Below the pieces are notes generated by a model. The model was given only the letters and a program-made list of their open reading frames with translations, was not told the origin of the DNA and searched no databases. A program made the translations under genes and the position numbers. From Arachis hypogaea (Eukaryota; Streptophyta; Magnoliopsida; Fabales; Fabaceae), in NCBI RefSeq assembly GCF_003086295.3, contig NC_092043.1:49132598-49196597 (forward strand): a stretch of 64,000 nucleotides of DNA, in the 5' to 3' direction. Of the stretch, positions 1 through 12,774 are shown one piece after another. Positions within the stretch are counted from its first letter, which is position 1, and each line of letters opens with the position of its first letter.

Positions 1-1121
1 ATGGATCATCTTATGTCTTTCTTCCTATAGCGCCCAAAGCAAATTCTCTAAATAAATCTTTAATACAACATCTTAGGCCCACCTCACCAAAAAAAAAAAT
101 TGTTAGGGTTCACTTGGTTTACACACAACACCACCTATTATTAAATTCATTTTTATAGGAATCATTAACACACTACAATGAATAAATTCAATCCTAATTA
201 CTTTTTTATAATGGATAATTCACTTGAATAAATTATTTGAAGATTAAAATTATATAGATATTCTAAATTCAAATTGATTATACGCCTGTGCTAAATAATT
301 TTATGTAAATAGAATCTAGTTAAATAAAATTATATCAATACACATAAATTGAATCAATTGAGTTCGATTTATATTTTTATACTATATAATACAATATGAT
401 GTATACATAAATACGAGTATTTAATAAATAAATACATATATTTGCATTGAAAGCAATTGAAGTGAAAAATAATATAATAATTAATTGAAGTTGAATTGAA
501 GGATAGGTCTTACTTGTAAATTTGTTCCTTTGCTCTCTTTCCTTTTGTCTTACCGTCAGAAAAAAAAAATGTAAATCCATTCGATTTATATTTAGTGATA
601 TAAATTCAGCTAAATCGAATTTATTTGTGTCGATTTATTACAAAAGTTTTTTCTTTTATCAAGTCAAATTTAGTTATTTTAATTTAGCATAAAGTGTAAA
701 TTAAATTCAATTGATTCGATTTACTTGTATGGATGTAATTCGATTACTAACTTCAATTTATATAGAATTATTTACGATCTATGTGTAACTAATTTAAATT
801 TAAGACATTTGTATAATTTTAATCTTTGAACAATTTATTCAAGTGAATTTCTTTTTTTTATCTACTGACAACAACTCTTTCTTGTGGGACCCTATACTAA
901 CACAACACTCAACACTTCTTACAGTCAAAATACCTATGGACCACGTCTGAAGTATAACATTGTGACACCACATCATTAGCATCAGCGGATGCTTTTCTCT
1001 TTCAGCACCGTAGAAAAATCCATACAAATAATTGTTCTCAGGTATAAGCCTATAGTAGTATAAAAAAATGTCAAGAAGCTAAGGCAGCTTAATGGCTAAT
1101 GTAGAAACTATGGAGATTGAA
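1..1121. other. AT-rich intergenic DNA downstream of the F-box gene
   Basis: No supportable gene. The stretch is strongly AT-rich, with several loose copies of a motif resembling ATTCGATTTA (for example near 580, 630, 715 and 740), which suggests a decayed repeat. The last ~100 bases before 1122 would be the 3' UTR of the minus-strand F-box gene. Short open frames here have no recognisable domain. Confidence 0.5.
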
Positions 1122-4100
1122 TCACAGGAGCTGCTGAGAGATTCTTATGGAGACAACTTCTCCATCAGGTCCTGCCCTCATGGCATGGTATTTCACATTA
1201 ATACCTGCTTATATTAAAAGAAAGATGAAAAAAATCATGAAAATCAAGGTAAGTGTATTAAAAATAAAAATCAAATGAAACTGAACCCCAATGAAATTGC
1301 TAAGCCTAAGGACTTAGGACAATGTAATTAAGAAATTTGGGATTTTGGTTTTGCTGAGATTGAGATTCATTCCAGTGATAAATACAGGAATATATGAAAT
1401 CTTAAGCCTCTTACCTTCATTTTCTTGTAAATTAGTGTTCACAGCAACTGCATGAAAAGCAATCATGGCCTTGGGCTGCCAGTCATTTGGTTTTCCAATC
1501 CATGACTTGTAATCAAATACCGCTGTCATATAATTTTGGAAATTAATTAAAAACAGATTGTTTGAGGCTAATAATATTCTTTTATTATGGATTATCTGTA
1601 TATGAATTCACTCTTTTTCTGCAAAGTTAACTTTTGTAATTGAAACTGAAAATTTCCAAATAATTCTGGTCCTATAAACCGAATGTGATTTCCTTATGCA
1701 ATAACATTAATTTATCCTTAAGAACACATTTGATGAGGCTTGAAGTATCAAAAGGCTACCAGATGTGGAAGAGTCCTCCAAGTGTTTGGCGTCAAAAATG
1801 GCGCCAGCAGCCCCATCTGCTCGCTTCTTGATATCATGAGATCCCACCAACTGGTAATCCCAGCTCCCATTTTTGTACCCTTCACAGAGGAATAGTTCTA
1901 TGTGCCTTGCATCTAATGTCTGCATTGTTCCTATATCAAATAAGAAAAATCTGTCAAATTTATTTTTAATCTTGTCCACCCTAATGGCAGAACCTAAGTT
2001 TTCGTGAAGATTCTATTTATCATGTCCAAATTACAAAGACAATTGCAGTATAATAGGATGTGCAGTATTTCATTCATAATATTCAATTTACCATCACAAG
2101 TATTCAGATCACAAACTGGGCATCGTACAAGCTGCAGGTCTGAAAATTTAACCGTATCAACAAATATAAGTTCTTTTCAATAGGTATAAGAATGGCACCA
2201 ACAAATATAAGTTAAGTTTTGGAACCTTTTTCAGCCAACAAAATAATGGATGAGTAAAGATTAAAGGGAGAAAAAAAATTAAAGGTAAAGATATCTTCAA
2301 TGATTGTTGGCTGAAAAAAGTTCATTCTTAATTTTTTTCTGATGATTTATTTATTTATTTTGAAAATGATTTAATTTGGTTTCAATACTATAGTCCTGAG
2401 ATATAGAAGTTGGCTTGGTTGGGAGGTACCAGCTATCCAGATTCCAGGTTTAACGTTTTCTACCACGCAACAACCTTGGGACCGCAACATCTTTTCCAAG
2501 GTTTCACGCTCCTTGATCTTCCCCGGAAAAGAAAGCCTCTCAGCCAGGATGGCTACTGAAGAATCAAAAGAAAAAGCGCCAATACGCATCCAATCTGATA
2601 GCACATTGGAAACAGTTAGTTACAAGATCAATAATTTTGCTTATGCTCCCTGTGAACACATTAACAATTGTGCATGGAATCTACTACAATTTGTTGTGAG
2701 TTACACGGCCTTTGCAATAATATTATCGTCTCCTACGTTTAATTCTTGTCTTCTTCTGTGGCAGTATTTTTCCATCGCTCCTTGAGAAAATTCAAACCTC
2801 TAGTTTCATTAAATAAATACAAAAATAGATAAATCCTTTGGCGACTGGCGTGGAGTGATGTCAGGGTAAACATAGAACCGACTCACCAATGTGTTTCTCC
2901 TGCTGACGGAACATGTAGGAGTGACTTCCATCTGCATAATTCATTTTAAAATCCAAGTAAATTGGGCAGTGACAATGCATTGTAACAGGTATTGGATCAA
3001 TATAAGTTGACTTAGTTATAATAGGAAGTAGCAAATTTCCTTTTTCTAAAGAAATTTCCCTTTGACTGTACACATTCATATTTTCTCGAGTTCCCAGTTA
3101 TCCTACTCTGAATTCCTTACCCATTCTTGGCCAATCGTAATTCACTCACTTAGTTCATTATATAGTAAGATTACAAATAGTAATACTATGACTCGTATGA
3201 TATACACTATTTGTTAGTGTATTGAAAAAACTTTTTTGAACTTTCAAGAAGGGTAAGGGTTTTTAGATCCTACCGAATACTGATTTATACAGCTGACTCC
3301 AACTGAATGCCACGCGTTGAGGGGGTGGGACCTGAAGATCACGAATGCAAACGAACTTCCATATACCATCATCCATAATTGCGCGGCTGAACCATTGGTT
3401 TGTTGCTGCCAGCATAATAAGAGATTTTCCATCCAAAAACTTAGCAATTTCTGTCCAAATGTCCTCGTCATACCTTCACGTTAAGCATTGGGAATTGCAA
3501 AATACTAATTCAGAGAATAAAATAATAATAATAAATTGAAGTTATTCACAATCATTTATCGAAAAAATAATGATATTTATTATTTTTACAACGTTAACCA
3601 ATCAAGAGTAGACATTAAAAAGTATACGCTATATACGTTAAAAGAAATGAAGTATTTAATTGTAGTGAGATTGGTATTTATTTTTAAGATTCAGCTAAGA
3701 TGTATTTTTAAGACATACTAAGACTAAGGTTATCAATGAAAAACAGTTTTTATGAAAAAAATAAGAAATTTAAATTTTTAATATATTTATTTTATATTTA
3801 TTAAAATAAAATATTTAAAACTCTTAATTATGATAATCTTAATATTTGTTTTAAAGATAAATATTAATTAAGCTCTATTTTTATTGTATTAGTAAAAATC
3901 TCACAAAATTATTATTAACGAATAGTATTACTCTCAGGTAATAAAGATAAGTACAAGAAACTAATCTTTACTTAGGTAATATTATTAATTTTTTTATTAT
4001 AAAAATATTTTTTTAAATTTTTTATTTTTTTACAGACTTTAAAATTTAGAGTTTAAAATTTAATATTTAAAAAAATTAATGGGCGAAAAAAGATTGACTC

Positions 4101-5101
4101 AGTTAGTAGATTGCATGAATTATTCTGCTAAAAGTAGAAGCTATAGACAACGACGATTTGAACGTTTCTATTAGCATTTCTATTTAGAATGGGAAAAAAA
4201 ACTGCCACAACCAAACACAGATTCTAACACAAAAACAGAGTTTAACGGGATCAAGCAGTGTAAATTTTTCAAATATTCAAATATCCACAAACAAGATTTG
4301 GCAGAGTGATGGACTAAAAAACGCGCGTGCATTATTGAGCAGATAGCACTCACTGATAAGGGACATGAACGATCTACACATTCGGAATGAAGCAAATGTT
4401 TCAAATCACAAAAATCATACACCAGCTACGGATGATGCGTTCTCTCATCAATTCCTCTTCCTTCAAACAATCTCACAAGAACACGATATATTCAGCTAGT
4501 AATTTCAAAATCCGAATCCGATTTCCGGAATCCTATTCAAAATTTCATCGAGCAAAACGAGCACCATATCATAGATCAAAACACCGCATATTCAAAACCA
4601 ACCGAGATATCAGAATTAACGTATATATATCATAAATGATATTTTGTAAGAGCAAATCTCGTAAGTCATAACAAGCACAGTGGTTCGTTCTATTCAAAGC
4701 AGAAAAAACCAGCTAACAGAACAAGAACGATTGAGAATGCAGAAGCTAACTGAGCCAAACGGATCATCGCTACTAAGAAAAATCACAAACAGCAACAGAT
4801 CCAGACGAAAATCCGATCGGTAACTCGGAGATGCATACATTGCAAGCAGCGACCACAGATCCACATTTATAATTCAAATTCCTATGAATATATAAACGCG
4901 CGAAGTTGCTGAAATAGAAATTTCGAAGTTGAAAAAGATTTTAGAGAGCGAGAGAGAGAACCATGAGAAAGTAGAATGAGCAGAGAGGAAGGGAGGACGA
5001 GGAGAGGAGCACGAGCAGATAGTCTTGCTTCGCCGGATTCTCTTTGCCGCCGGCACATCCACGGTGGGGGAAGTAGTGTCACTGCGAAGTTGCTTCCCCA
5101 T
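1122..5101 (-). CDS. RMF: F-box protein, At3g61730/RMF type
   Basis: Eight exons, all with GT-AG introns: 5101-4962, 3473-3274, 2931-2887, 2594-2430, 2139-2092, 1930-1760, 1522-1415 and 1204-1122. They sum to 960 nt, 319 aa plus stop, with consistent phases. The F-box sits at the start of exon 2 (DEDIWTEIAKFLDGKSL, then LAATNQWF), about residues 48-95. Next come DGSHSYMF, a Cys pair motif CPVCDLNTCDG, and a C-terminus ending SIRISQQLL. This block order matches the Arabidopsis F-box protein named Reduced Male Fertility. F-box proteins bind SKP1/ASK in SCF ubiquitin ligases and choose the substrate; the substrate here is unknown. The exon 1 donor (after ...TCATG, before GTTCTC) is the least certain junction, because other GT dinucleotides lie nearby. 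The start MGKQL was chosen as the only ATG in frame with the F-box exon. Confidence 0.86.
3474..4961 (-). other. Intron 1 of the F-box gene
   Basis: A long intron (about 1.5 kb) between the leader-like exon 1 and the F-box exon. The part at 3540-4080 is very AT-rich. The part at 4180-4860 is more balanced in base composition and may include transcribed or regulatory sequence. I see no coding exon that could be inserted without breaking the exon 1-exon 2 phase. Confidence 0.5.
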
Positions 5102-5123
5102 GCTTGATCAGAAATCAAAGCTT

Positions 5124-5125
<2 letters not shown>

Positions 5126-5174
<49 letters not shown>

Positions 5175-5177
5175 TTC
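5126..5177. repeat. (CT)n microsatellite upstream of the F-box ATG
   Basis: About 21 uninterrupted CT units, followed by imperfect CT-rich sequence. It lies 25 bases upstream of the F-box start codon, so on the gene's own strand it is a GA tract in the 5' leader or core promoter. GA/CT tracts are common at plant transcription starts. Confidence 0.9.
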
Positions 5178-5179
5178 TC

Positions 5180-6235
5180 TGAACTTCACAGAAGTTGAAG
5201 CTGCGGAAGGAGAACCACCACTCTCTCTAAACACAACGGTTCTCAGAGCTTCCCACACTTTATATAGTCGCGCCAAAACCTCTCATTTCAAATGAATAAA
5301 TAATTTCATAAGAGATATAACCGTAATTTGAAATCGCTACGTAAATAACCCTTTTTTTTTCTTTTTGGTCGGAGATTGTATTTTATTTTAATTATTAAAT
5401 GAATATTATTTTAGGTGGTGTAAAATTGAATAGGCTTTTTATGCTCATCGTTTTAATTTAATTTAATTTAATTTTTTGTAATTAACTTCCTGTATTATGC
5501 TTTGGTAATGTCATCACTTAAGTATTATGTTTTAACATATGACAACTCAATATTGATTCAAAAGCTGTAGAAAAATAATAACATAAAGATTATAAGATAC
5601 CTGTCAAGAGAATTATGATAGTGATAATTAGTTGTACCGTTTGTCCCAATAATATTAAGAGCATAATTTTATTGTACTTATTTTGATATCCCAGAGTATA
5701 CTAAGATTATATTACAACAAAAGCTGCAAAGTTTAATCAAATTAAACAATGAAATTAATTCAATCACACTTTAGTCACAATTAACCAAAAAATCTAAACC
5801 CTTAAATATTTAAACCAGACTTTTTCTTTTTAATCATTTCAAGCTCCATATCTTTCTTGCATGAGATAAATGTAAACTTTAGCCACACAATCACAAGAGT
5901 TCTGCATGCAAAAAATGCTGTATATTCATTATTAAGCATGAAATGAATATACATAAGAATATGCTCTGTTCATGCACATTTTTGTTTTCCAAATGTCATG
6001 TCAAAAACTTTGGAGAATATACAAGAATGGGAGAGGCAATTTACAAAAATGCCTCTAATTCATTGATCTGAATATCTTTTTCCTAATTTATGATATGAGC
6101 AAAAGAATATACAATTATAATGAGATTGCAAAAACGATATACCTATCAATGGACTACTGTTTACTCTATACTATGGCCTATGGTTAGGAATCTGCAATTG
6201 CTCCAGTAAAAAAAAAAAAAAGTTAAATGTCAACC
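5180..6235. other. Intergenic: F-box promoter and ATX 3' flank
   Basis: About 1 kb between two tandem minus-strand genes. The right end must hold the 3' UTR and polyadenylation site of the ATX gene, whose stop is at 6236-6238. The left end holds the F-box promoter. The middle (5330-5830) is AT-rich with nothing recognisable. Confidence 0.5.
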
Positions 6236-8670
6236 CTAGTTCATAAATTTCCTACAATTGGAGGCTTTGCAAAGGCAGGGAACTTTCAGTTCATCCTGCT
6301 CATCTGGATCGAATAAGTAATCATACCTGTTGCAACATCAAAGAAAAGGGATTACATATATTAATCCAAAATATAATGCCAATGAAGAATAATGCCATCA
6401 ACATAAATACGTAGAGACAGAACAAACTGTACGTTAATTCTTCGCCAGCAGAAACTTTCGTCTTGGCAATGAGAACGATCCGACTCTCTTGATCACCCAA
6501 ACTCATAATCCTTGCATAGCAATTTGGCATGCACTGCAGCAAGTCAGGATGAACATCAATACTTCATCTAGCAATCAAAATATAGAATAAAAGCCTTAGA
6601 CTGTAGTGCATTTGGTGTAAGTTTTATTTTTTGTTTCATTTTCAATATTTTCTGTTTCAGAATTTTGTAAACAGAAAAGAGAAAACAGAAGGTAAAACTA
6701 AAAAAACAAGAAAGAATTATTATTTTTATTGTTTTCTCTTTTCCATTCACAGAATCCCAAATTCAGAAAATAAAAACATAAACCAAATGCAACCTAGGTT
6801 GCTGCGACGGCCTGCCCAACCACTCCTTTATTTACAAATAAGGATTAAGGTGTAGGGCAAATTGGCAAATTCATGGGGCATTCCATTGATGAAGGAATAC
6901 AGAGATAACATTTATAAAGTTACAGCAGAGTTTGATTATAACTTACAGAATGGTTTATTAGCCGTGCTATATTGCCCTTGTACGTTGCATCAATTACCAC
7001 ATCCTCACTGATCTTGAACAGCTGCATAATTTATTGTTTCATGTTAAGATCAGAAATAAAAGAGTAACCTGTCTGAAACAGGCATTTCAAGCACACAGAA
7101 AATAATGGAGGATGTTTCATAAATCACAAGAGACTCACATAGCAATCTTTCCCTTCTGCACGGTATTTCACTTCCCTTAAATCAGCAACACTACGCCTTA
7201 CCCACTCCCCACGATACTCAACAACCTTCACACAAACATAAACACAAAATTAAGGTGAAGCAACTATTCATCTAATATGTCATCCGCATTGACCATCTTA
7301 GAATAGTAAGTTACCATCTCTCCTTCTTGTATATCTCTACGAGCAAAAAGACCCCATCCATGGATACCCGATTTTCCAAAGCAAACTCGAAGCTTTTCCA
7401 TTTTCTGAGATATCAAAGTGAAAACTTTTAATACTTCACTTAAAAAACACAGAATATGATTTTTTCCCCCTCTGAAAATAAAATGAAGTAATTGACAGTA
7501 GCACACGGGATTAACCTGTAAATGATGAAGTCGTTCCTTAAAAGAAGTAAAAACTTTAGAATCTTCAGCATCCTATCAGATCAAGACATACAAAATTTAC
7601 TTTTCATCACATAACACAATCACAATCAGAGGGACAAGAAGATCAAACACATAACCCCTTGACCATGAAAGATTACCTTATAGCTGTTCAACTGAGTTAT
7701 TGCACCTAAAGAATGATGGCTGGGTCCCTTCAGCAAGTGAATTATTGGTATTTCAGCCTTCTGGCAATACGTGAGACAATAATTGAATCAGACCACATTG
7801 AAAGAAAGTGATTAATGAAAGTAATTAAATCCTAGGCACAGAATAACATTAGCAGCCTTAATGAAGGAATAGAACTGGGAAAAAAGAAGACAGCATAGTA
7901 ATAACAAAAAGATTAGGCAAGTTTCAATATGTACACACATTATTACAGTCATAATTATATATCTAGAATCATCACCTTATTCAGGGATCTACGGTATACA
8001 TGACATCTTGCAGCAGAAAATGGCTCAATCTTGTCACCTTCAGAGGTTGAAGATTGAATAAGCTCTACATTCTTTGATGAAACCAGCCTTGACCCCCGGA
8101 AGCATCTTCTATGATTTTCAAGAGAGGCTCTGGGAGAGAAAACCCCCAGGGGAGTATGTACAACCAATACAGATTCTGGATTTGGGACCCTGAAATCGAA
8201 GTAGCATAAAAATACATAACTTAAAAGAACATCAAGATATCATTAAAGATGATTCAATCGCCAGAGCTCAAACCTGTGAACTGCACAGTATATTAGCTTC
8301 TTTGTTATTTGAGTCCCATTCTTCTCCACAGAATGCAACTGTAAGTTTAAACAACATTAATATATAACCTTAACATATTTCCACAGCTCTTCTAACCCTC
8401 ATATAACTTAATTCAAATTGTTCATCTAGGATGAAACCATGGAGGGTGGCCCATGCCCTCCAAAAGAAAGACCATGATTACAGTTTCAAATTAACCTACT
8501 CATATTTATGGGAAGTGGGAAACTTACTTCTGTGCTATATCCTGCTCTCGAAGCACACATCACATGAAAATAAGTAGCACACTTGCAACAACTTGTACAG
8601 GAACCATGGCTTTGTTTACAGATCACACAGGTCTGCAGTTGCAATGACAAGAAACCTTGTAAACATAATA

Positions 8671-8728
<58 letters not shown>

Positions 8729-11700
8729 TGTTTAACAAATTCCCAGAGAGAGGGGGGATAGAGCAGTGTGATGAATAATAATGTACTTTTAGCAGAAAAA
8801 TATTGAGTTTTACATTTGGGAATACTCATCCAAAGTGACTTGGAAGGAATGAGCTATATGTCGATGGAAAAAATCAAAAGTAAAATTGAAGTGCCACTTT
8901 CAATCGTGATAAATAAATAAATAATGATGCCAAAACGCCAAGATTACCAACATAATTTGGAATTAGTGACTAATAAAAAAACCAAAATAACCTTTTTAGC
9001 TCAGAGTTCTACCTTAACAAAGGTATTAGGAGGAATTCTCAGTATTCCTACCGCGGGTTCCATGGCCTCATGATTTTGAAAAACCACTTGAGGTTGAAAC
9101 CAAGCACATGTCACATGAACCCATAGCATCTCAACATCAGTTGGTTTTAGAGCACCACCTGCAAAGCATTTTCATCCCAAGAAGTAAAATATTGCATGAC
9201 ATAGAGGTCTTGCTTTTACAGGACTCAGAATACCCATAGAATGCACATAATACTGAGTAAATGCACAAAATACTAAGTATGACATACCTTTTACAGGACA
9301 GAGGCAACAGTCTCTCTCCACATCTGGTGTTTCACATACTCTACAAACCCAAGAAGTAAAATCTTGAACATTCTTTGCCCCATAGCATTCTTGGTGGACT
9401 GCTATTTGGCACCTGCATAATGAACAAGAAAACATATATATTGATAGACGTTTCCATCTTTAAGCCTTGTAAGTTTTGAACAAAATACAAAGCATCCCCA
9501 ATAATTCTGAATTAAGAACAAAGATCATGAACAATAATGGACGCACCTGTTACAAATAATAATTTTATTATCTTCCCAATCTTCAACCCATCTGCAAACT
9601 GCACATCTTTCTGTTGTCCATTTTGCATGAACTGGCTCATAATTTTCTGTGAGAATAAGGTAAAGGAAAAATAAATATTTGTCCTTCAAGATGTATTCTA
9701 GTGAAAGGATACATTGGCAAGTACCATAGGACCTGAGAAACTAAAAATTGACGCCTTCAGTGTATAGAAGTTCATATAAAGTGCAAATTACCTTGCAAAA
9801 AGCTAAGCACCTGCTGCTGATCTAACTGCTGTGGAACTCCATCTTGTGAAATGTTTTCTGTGATCTGAAGTAATTATTTCCAATAAAAAAATGAGCAAAA
9901 AGACAAAATAATACATAAATACACCCCAATATGACACTGTATCATCATAGGCAAATCCAAGTGATACAGATCTACTTCATGACTATTAAATTAGTAATAG
10001 CCAACTACCTCACAGAATACTCATAAGAAAGATTTGATGTCTCGAAGTCTAATGTAGCAAGAATACAAACCCATTTTTCTAGTGGGAACATCATGCTTTT
10101 CACTTTCACACTATGTTTCCATTTTTTAGCTCTGCTACCTGTGTGCCTTTCCCATTCACTTGGTGTCTGCTTCCTTGAACCACAAGAGCTACACTTGCAC
10201 ATAATTCTGCATGCAACCACAAGCAACTCAATGAAATCTTCAAATAATTTGCTAACCTATGGTTCTTTTAAATTATGGGAGTCCGAACAGAAACTGTTTT
10301 GCACATACAAAGCCTAATTAGGTTGATAAAATATCTATATTGATTGTAGTATCTTAAAGGATCAAGATAATACTGGGTTCATGCCAATGCCATTGTCAAC
10401 TAAATTTTTTGAGGGTACATGAGATTTAAATAGAGAGAATCTCCAGAAATATGAATTTCAGGAAAAAAGGGACAGAACATAAAAATAAATTGCTTTAAAC
10501 CATAAACAAGAAGAAATATTCAAATCAGATTATCAGTTCCAAGAAGCGCAAGGAACGCTTACAAATGAAGCTTTGGGAAGTAGAGCCCTTCCATGCCATT
10601 GCACACCACTGTTACCGTCTCAGGTACTATAGATTTTTGGCTACTATCTACCAATCTGTCTTCCACGATATACTTCTTTTTTGACTTGCTTGTTTTGGGT
10701 ATGGGTAATTTCTTATTGAAATTTCCCTTGCACTCTGGGCAATAGTAATCTGTGTTTTCAAGATCCTGCAACAAGAAACCATTCGTTTATGAAAAAGCAA
10801 TTGGTAAGAAAGTAATATTAGTTGACAAGAGATATTAAATAACATAGTAATCATGGTACAGAACCTTGAAAAGTTCAATGGATATTTTATCGCACTCAGC
10901 ATGCACCCAAACATTACAGCGATCACAGCACACCTAATTCAAGAAGTTCAGCCCCAGAAGATATTAAAATTTTGAGTTTATTCAAACAAACATATATTAG
11001 CAATTTAAAGAACATCCATCTAATTGAAAAAAATGCATTATCTCACCCAATTCCCACCATGTGAATGGTGCCAAATCTTTTTGCAAATGCCACAATATTG
11101 TTTTGATTTTCGTAACTGTATCAAAAGGATAAAAGATTTTAAAAATTAACTTCTATAAATTATGGAGTCAAGAATTTCAAGCAATCAAAATGAGCCATTC
11201 TGCTTAACCTTAAAGCAATGTTTGCAATAAAATTGAGATGCACCACTTGGGTCCTTCATCTTCTTCATCGTTTTGCATGGCAATATCAAATAACAGCCAG
11301 CACAAGATATCGTATCCTGCAGAATATATTCAACAGATAAGAATTCACAATCAAAGTGAGTGTACATAGGCATTTCTATGAGCTTAGCTATTATCCAAAT
11401 TTTATTAGAAACGACTACTGCAGACTTGGTCCAATATATATCAACAAGAGTAAAATATCTCTTTCTTATTCAGAAAGTAAAACAAAGCTTATGAATGCTC
11501 TCCACTAACCATGATGTCGTTCAGCACAAAATGAAAAAACAAAAGAAATTAATCTTACTTGATCCTCGCAGTGGTATTCATAATCAACAGGCATGGCTGG
11601 GGCCTCTAAATGTCCATTCGGATAAGCATTTACATAAGTTACTTCCTCTACTTCCAGCTGTGAGTTGAGAAGACCATCTACAGCCAGCATTGCCTCCTCC

Positions 11701-12774
11701 AATGCCATGCGAAAGTCACTCGGTTTGCTCTTGTACAACTGTGTCTGACCCTGGAATCTGAACATAAGCAAAAATTTATAATGAGCAACCGCCCTGCATT
11801 CTTGCAGAAACAACCGCAGCCAAAACCATTCAACAACACACACCTTTCCATGAACTTAGAGAAGGGGAATATCATTCCCTGCTTCACCCAAGCATAGTCC
11901 TGCAAATCAACATTCATTCAATTCACTAAAAAATCACATAACCAACACATAAATTTACCACCACATGTAAAATTCCTAATAGAAAGCTTACCCTTTGGGT
12001 CCCATTTTTCGAAAAGCCAAAGAACATGACGCAGAGTGCACCAGGAACGCAGCAGCTGAGGACGGATTTCGGAGCCTGCAAGATAGGATCAATCACCACA
12101 GCAGGCCAAGCAGGGTACCTCTTCCCACACTTCGCCCAAACTATATCACCCAACGCGAAATCCTCCGGCCTGTAAACCTGTTTCCTCCTTTCACCACCAT
12201 TCCCAGTAGTTTTAACCTTCTGCTCCACACCACCCTCAAAACTAAGCACAGAACTGTTACTCTCAGTTTTAACAAAACCATTCTTTTCCATCCCTATATT
12301 CACTTCAAGACCACAATAATTATCACCCTTTTTTTTCTTCTCTTCTTCTGCATCATCCTCAAAGCTGGAATCCGTGTCCTCCACTTTGACTCCTTGGTTC
12401 TTCCATGAATCAAGAACCGAGTCATTGAACCTCGACGGCAAGGACTGATGGCGGCCCCGTGTAGAACGCAACAATGGCGGCCGAGTCCCATCTCCGCCGC
12501 CGTCACGCGGTGCCATTTTACCGTTCAGCTGTACGGAATTTGAATTGGACTGAACCTCAGCACCACCATTCCAATACGCTCCTTCGCTGCACCAAGAGCC
12601 AGAACCACTGCTGAAATCTTCAGCATCGCGAGAGCATAATTCGTTAACCTTCCGCTTCTTCTGATTCCCGGAACAACCATAGCTCTCAGAATCATGCTCT
12701 GCTTCTTCTCCTTCTTCCAGCTTGCACCTTTTCAGGTTTGGCATTTCGGTTCTCACTGTCCGCTTGACCATCAT
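6236..12774 (-). CDS. ATX5: Histone H3K4 methyltransferase, ATX3/4/5 class
   Basis: 22 exons, all GT-AG: 12774-11992, 11899-11844, 11757-11559, 11316-11209, 11115-11047, 10933-10865, 10765-10563, 10206-10071, 9864-9792, 9646-9547, 9412-9288, 9158-9013, 8632-8528, 8338-8274, 8189-7976, 7760-7677, 7572-7516, 7404-7315, 7225-7139, 7021-6947, 6533-6433 and 6326-6236. Total 3036 nt, 1011 aa, close to the length of Arabidopsis ATX3/4/5. Domains: PWWP from about residue 203 ([18 protein letters not shown]); a Cys-rich knuckle at 347-382; PHD at about 388-440 ([18 protein letters not shown]); extended PHD at about 580-745 ([25 protein letters not shown]); SET at about 867-982 with HGWGLFA, NHSCMPNC and ELTYDY; post-SET with CLC and C. 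All catalytic motifs look intact. The family writes H3K4 methylation in the nucleus. The start is MMVKRT at 12774. An upstream in-frame Met at 12831 is less likely because known members begin with a similar short basic stretch. ATX4 versus ATX5 cannot be decided here. Confidence 0.93.
6607..6791. mobile_element. MITE in an ATX intron
   Basis: The ends are inverted repeats: the left end begins TGCATTTGGTGTAAG and the right end finishes ACATAAACCAAATGCA. The interior mirrors itself in T-rich and A-rich halves. About 185 bp, with no coding capacity, inside the intron between the NHS and CMPNC SET exons (6534-6946). I could not find a clear target-site duplication, so the superfamily is open. Confidence 0.6.
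8671..8730. repeat. Compound (TG)n(AG)n microsatellite
   Basis: Eleven TG units run directly into about 17 AG units and then TGTG. It lies in the ATX intron between the exons ending at 8632 and starting at 9013. It does not disturb any exon. Confidence 0.95.

Noticed and set aside
8593..8829. Open frames with Cys-Val, Arg-Glu or Leu-Ser/Thr-His runs
   Set aside because: Both strands translate the compound microsatellite in an ATX intron.
12300..12506. Lys-rich frame and the plus-strand frame at 11995-12408
   Set aside because: Shadows of ATX exon 1.
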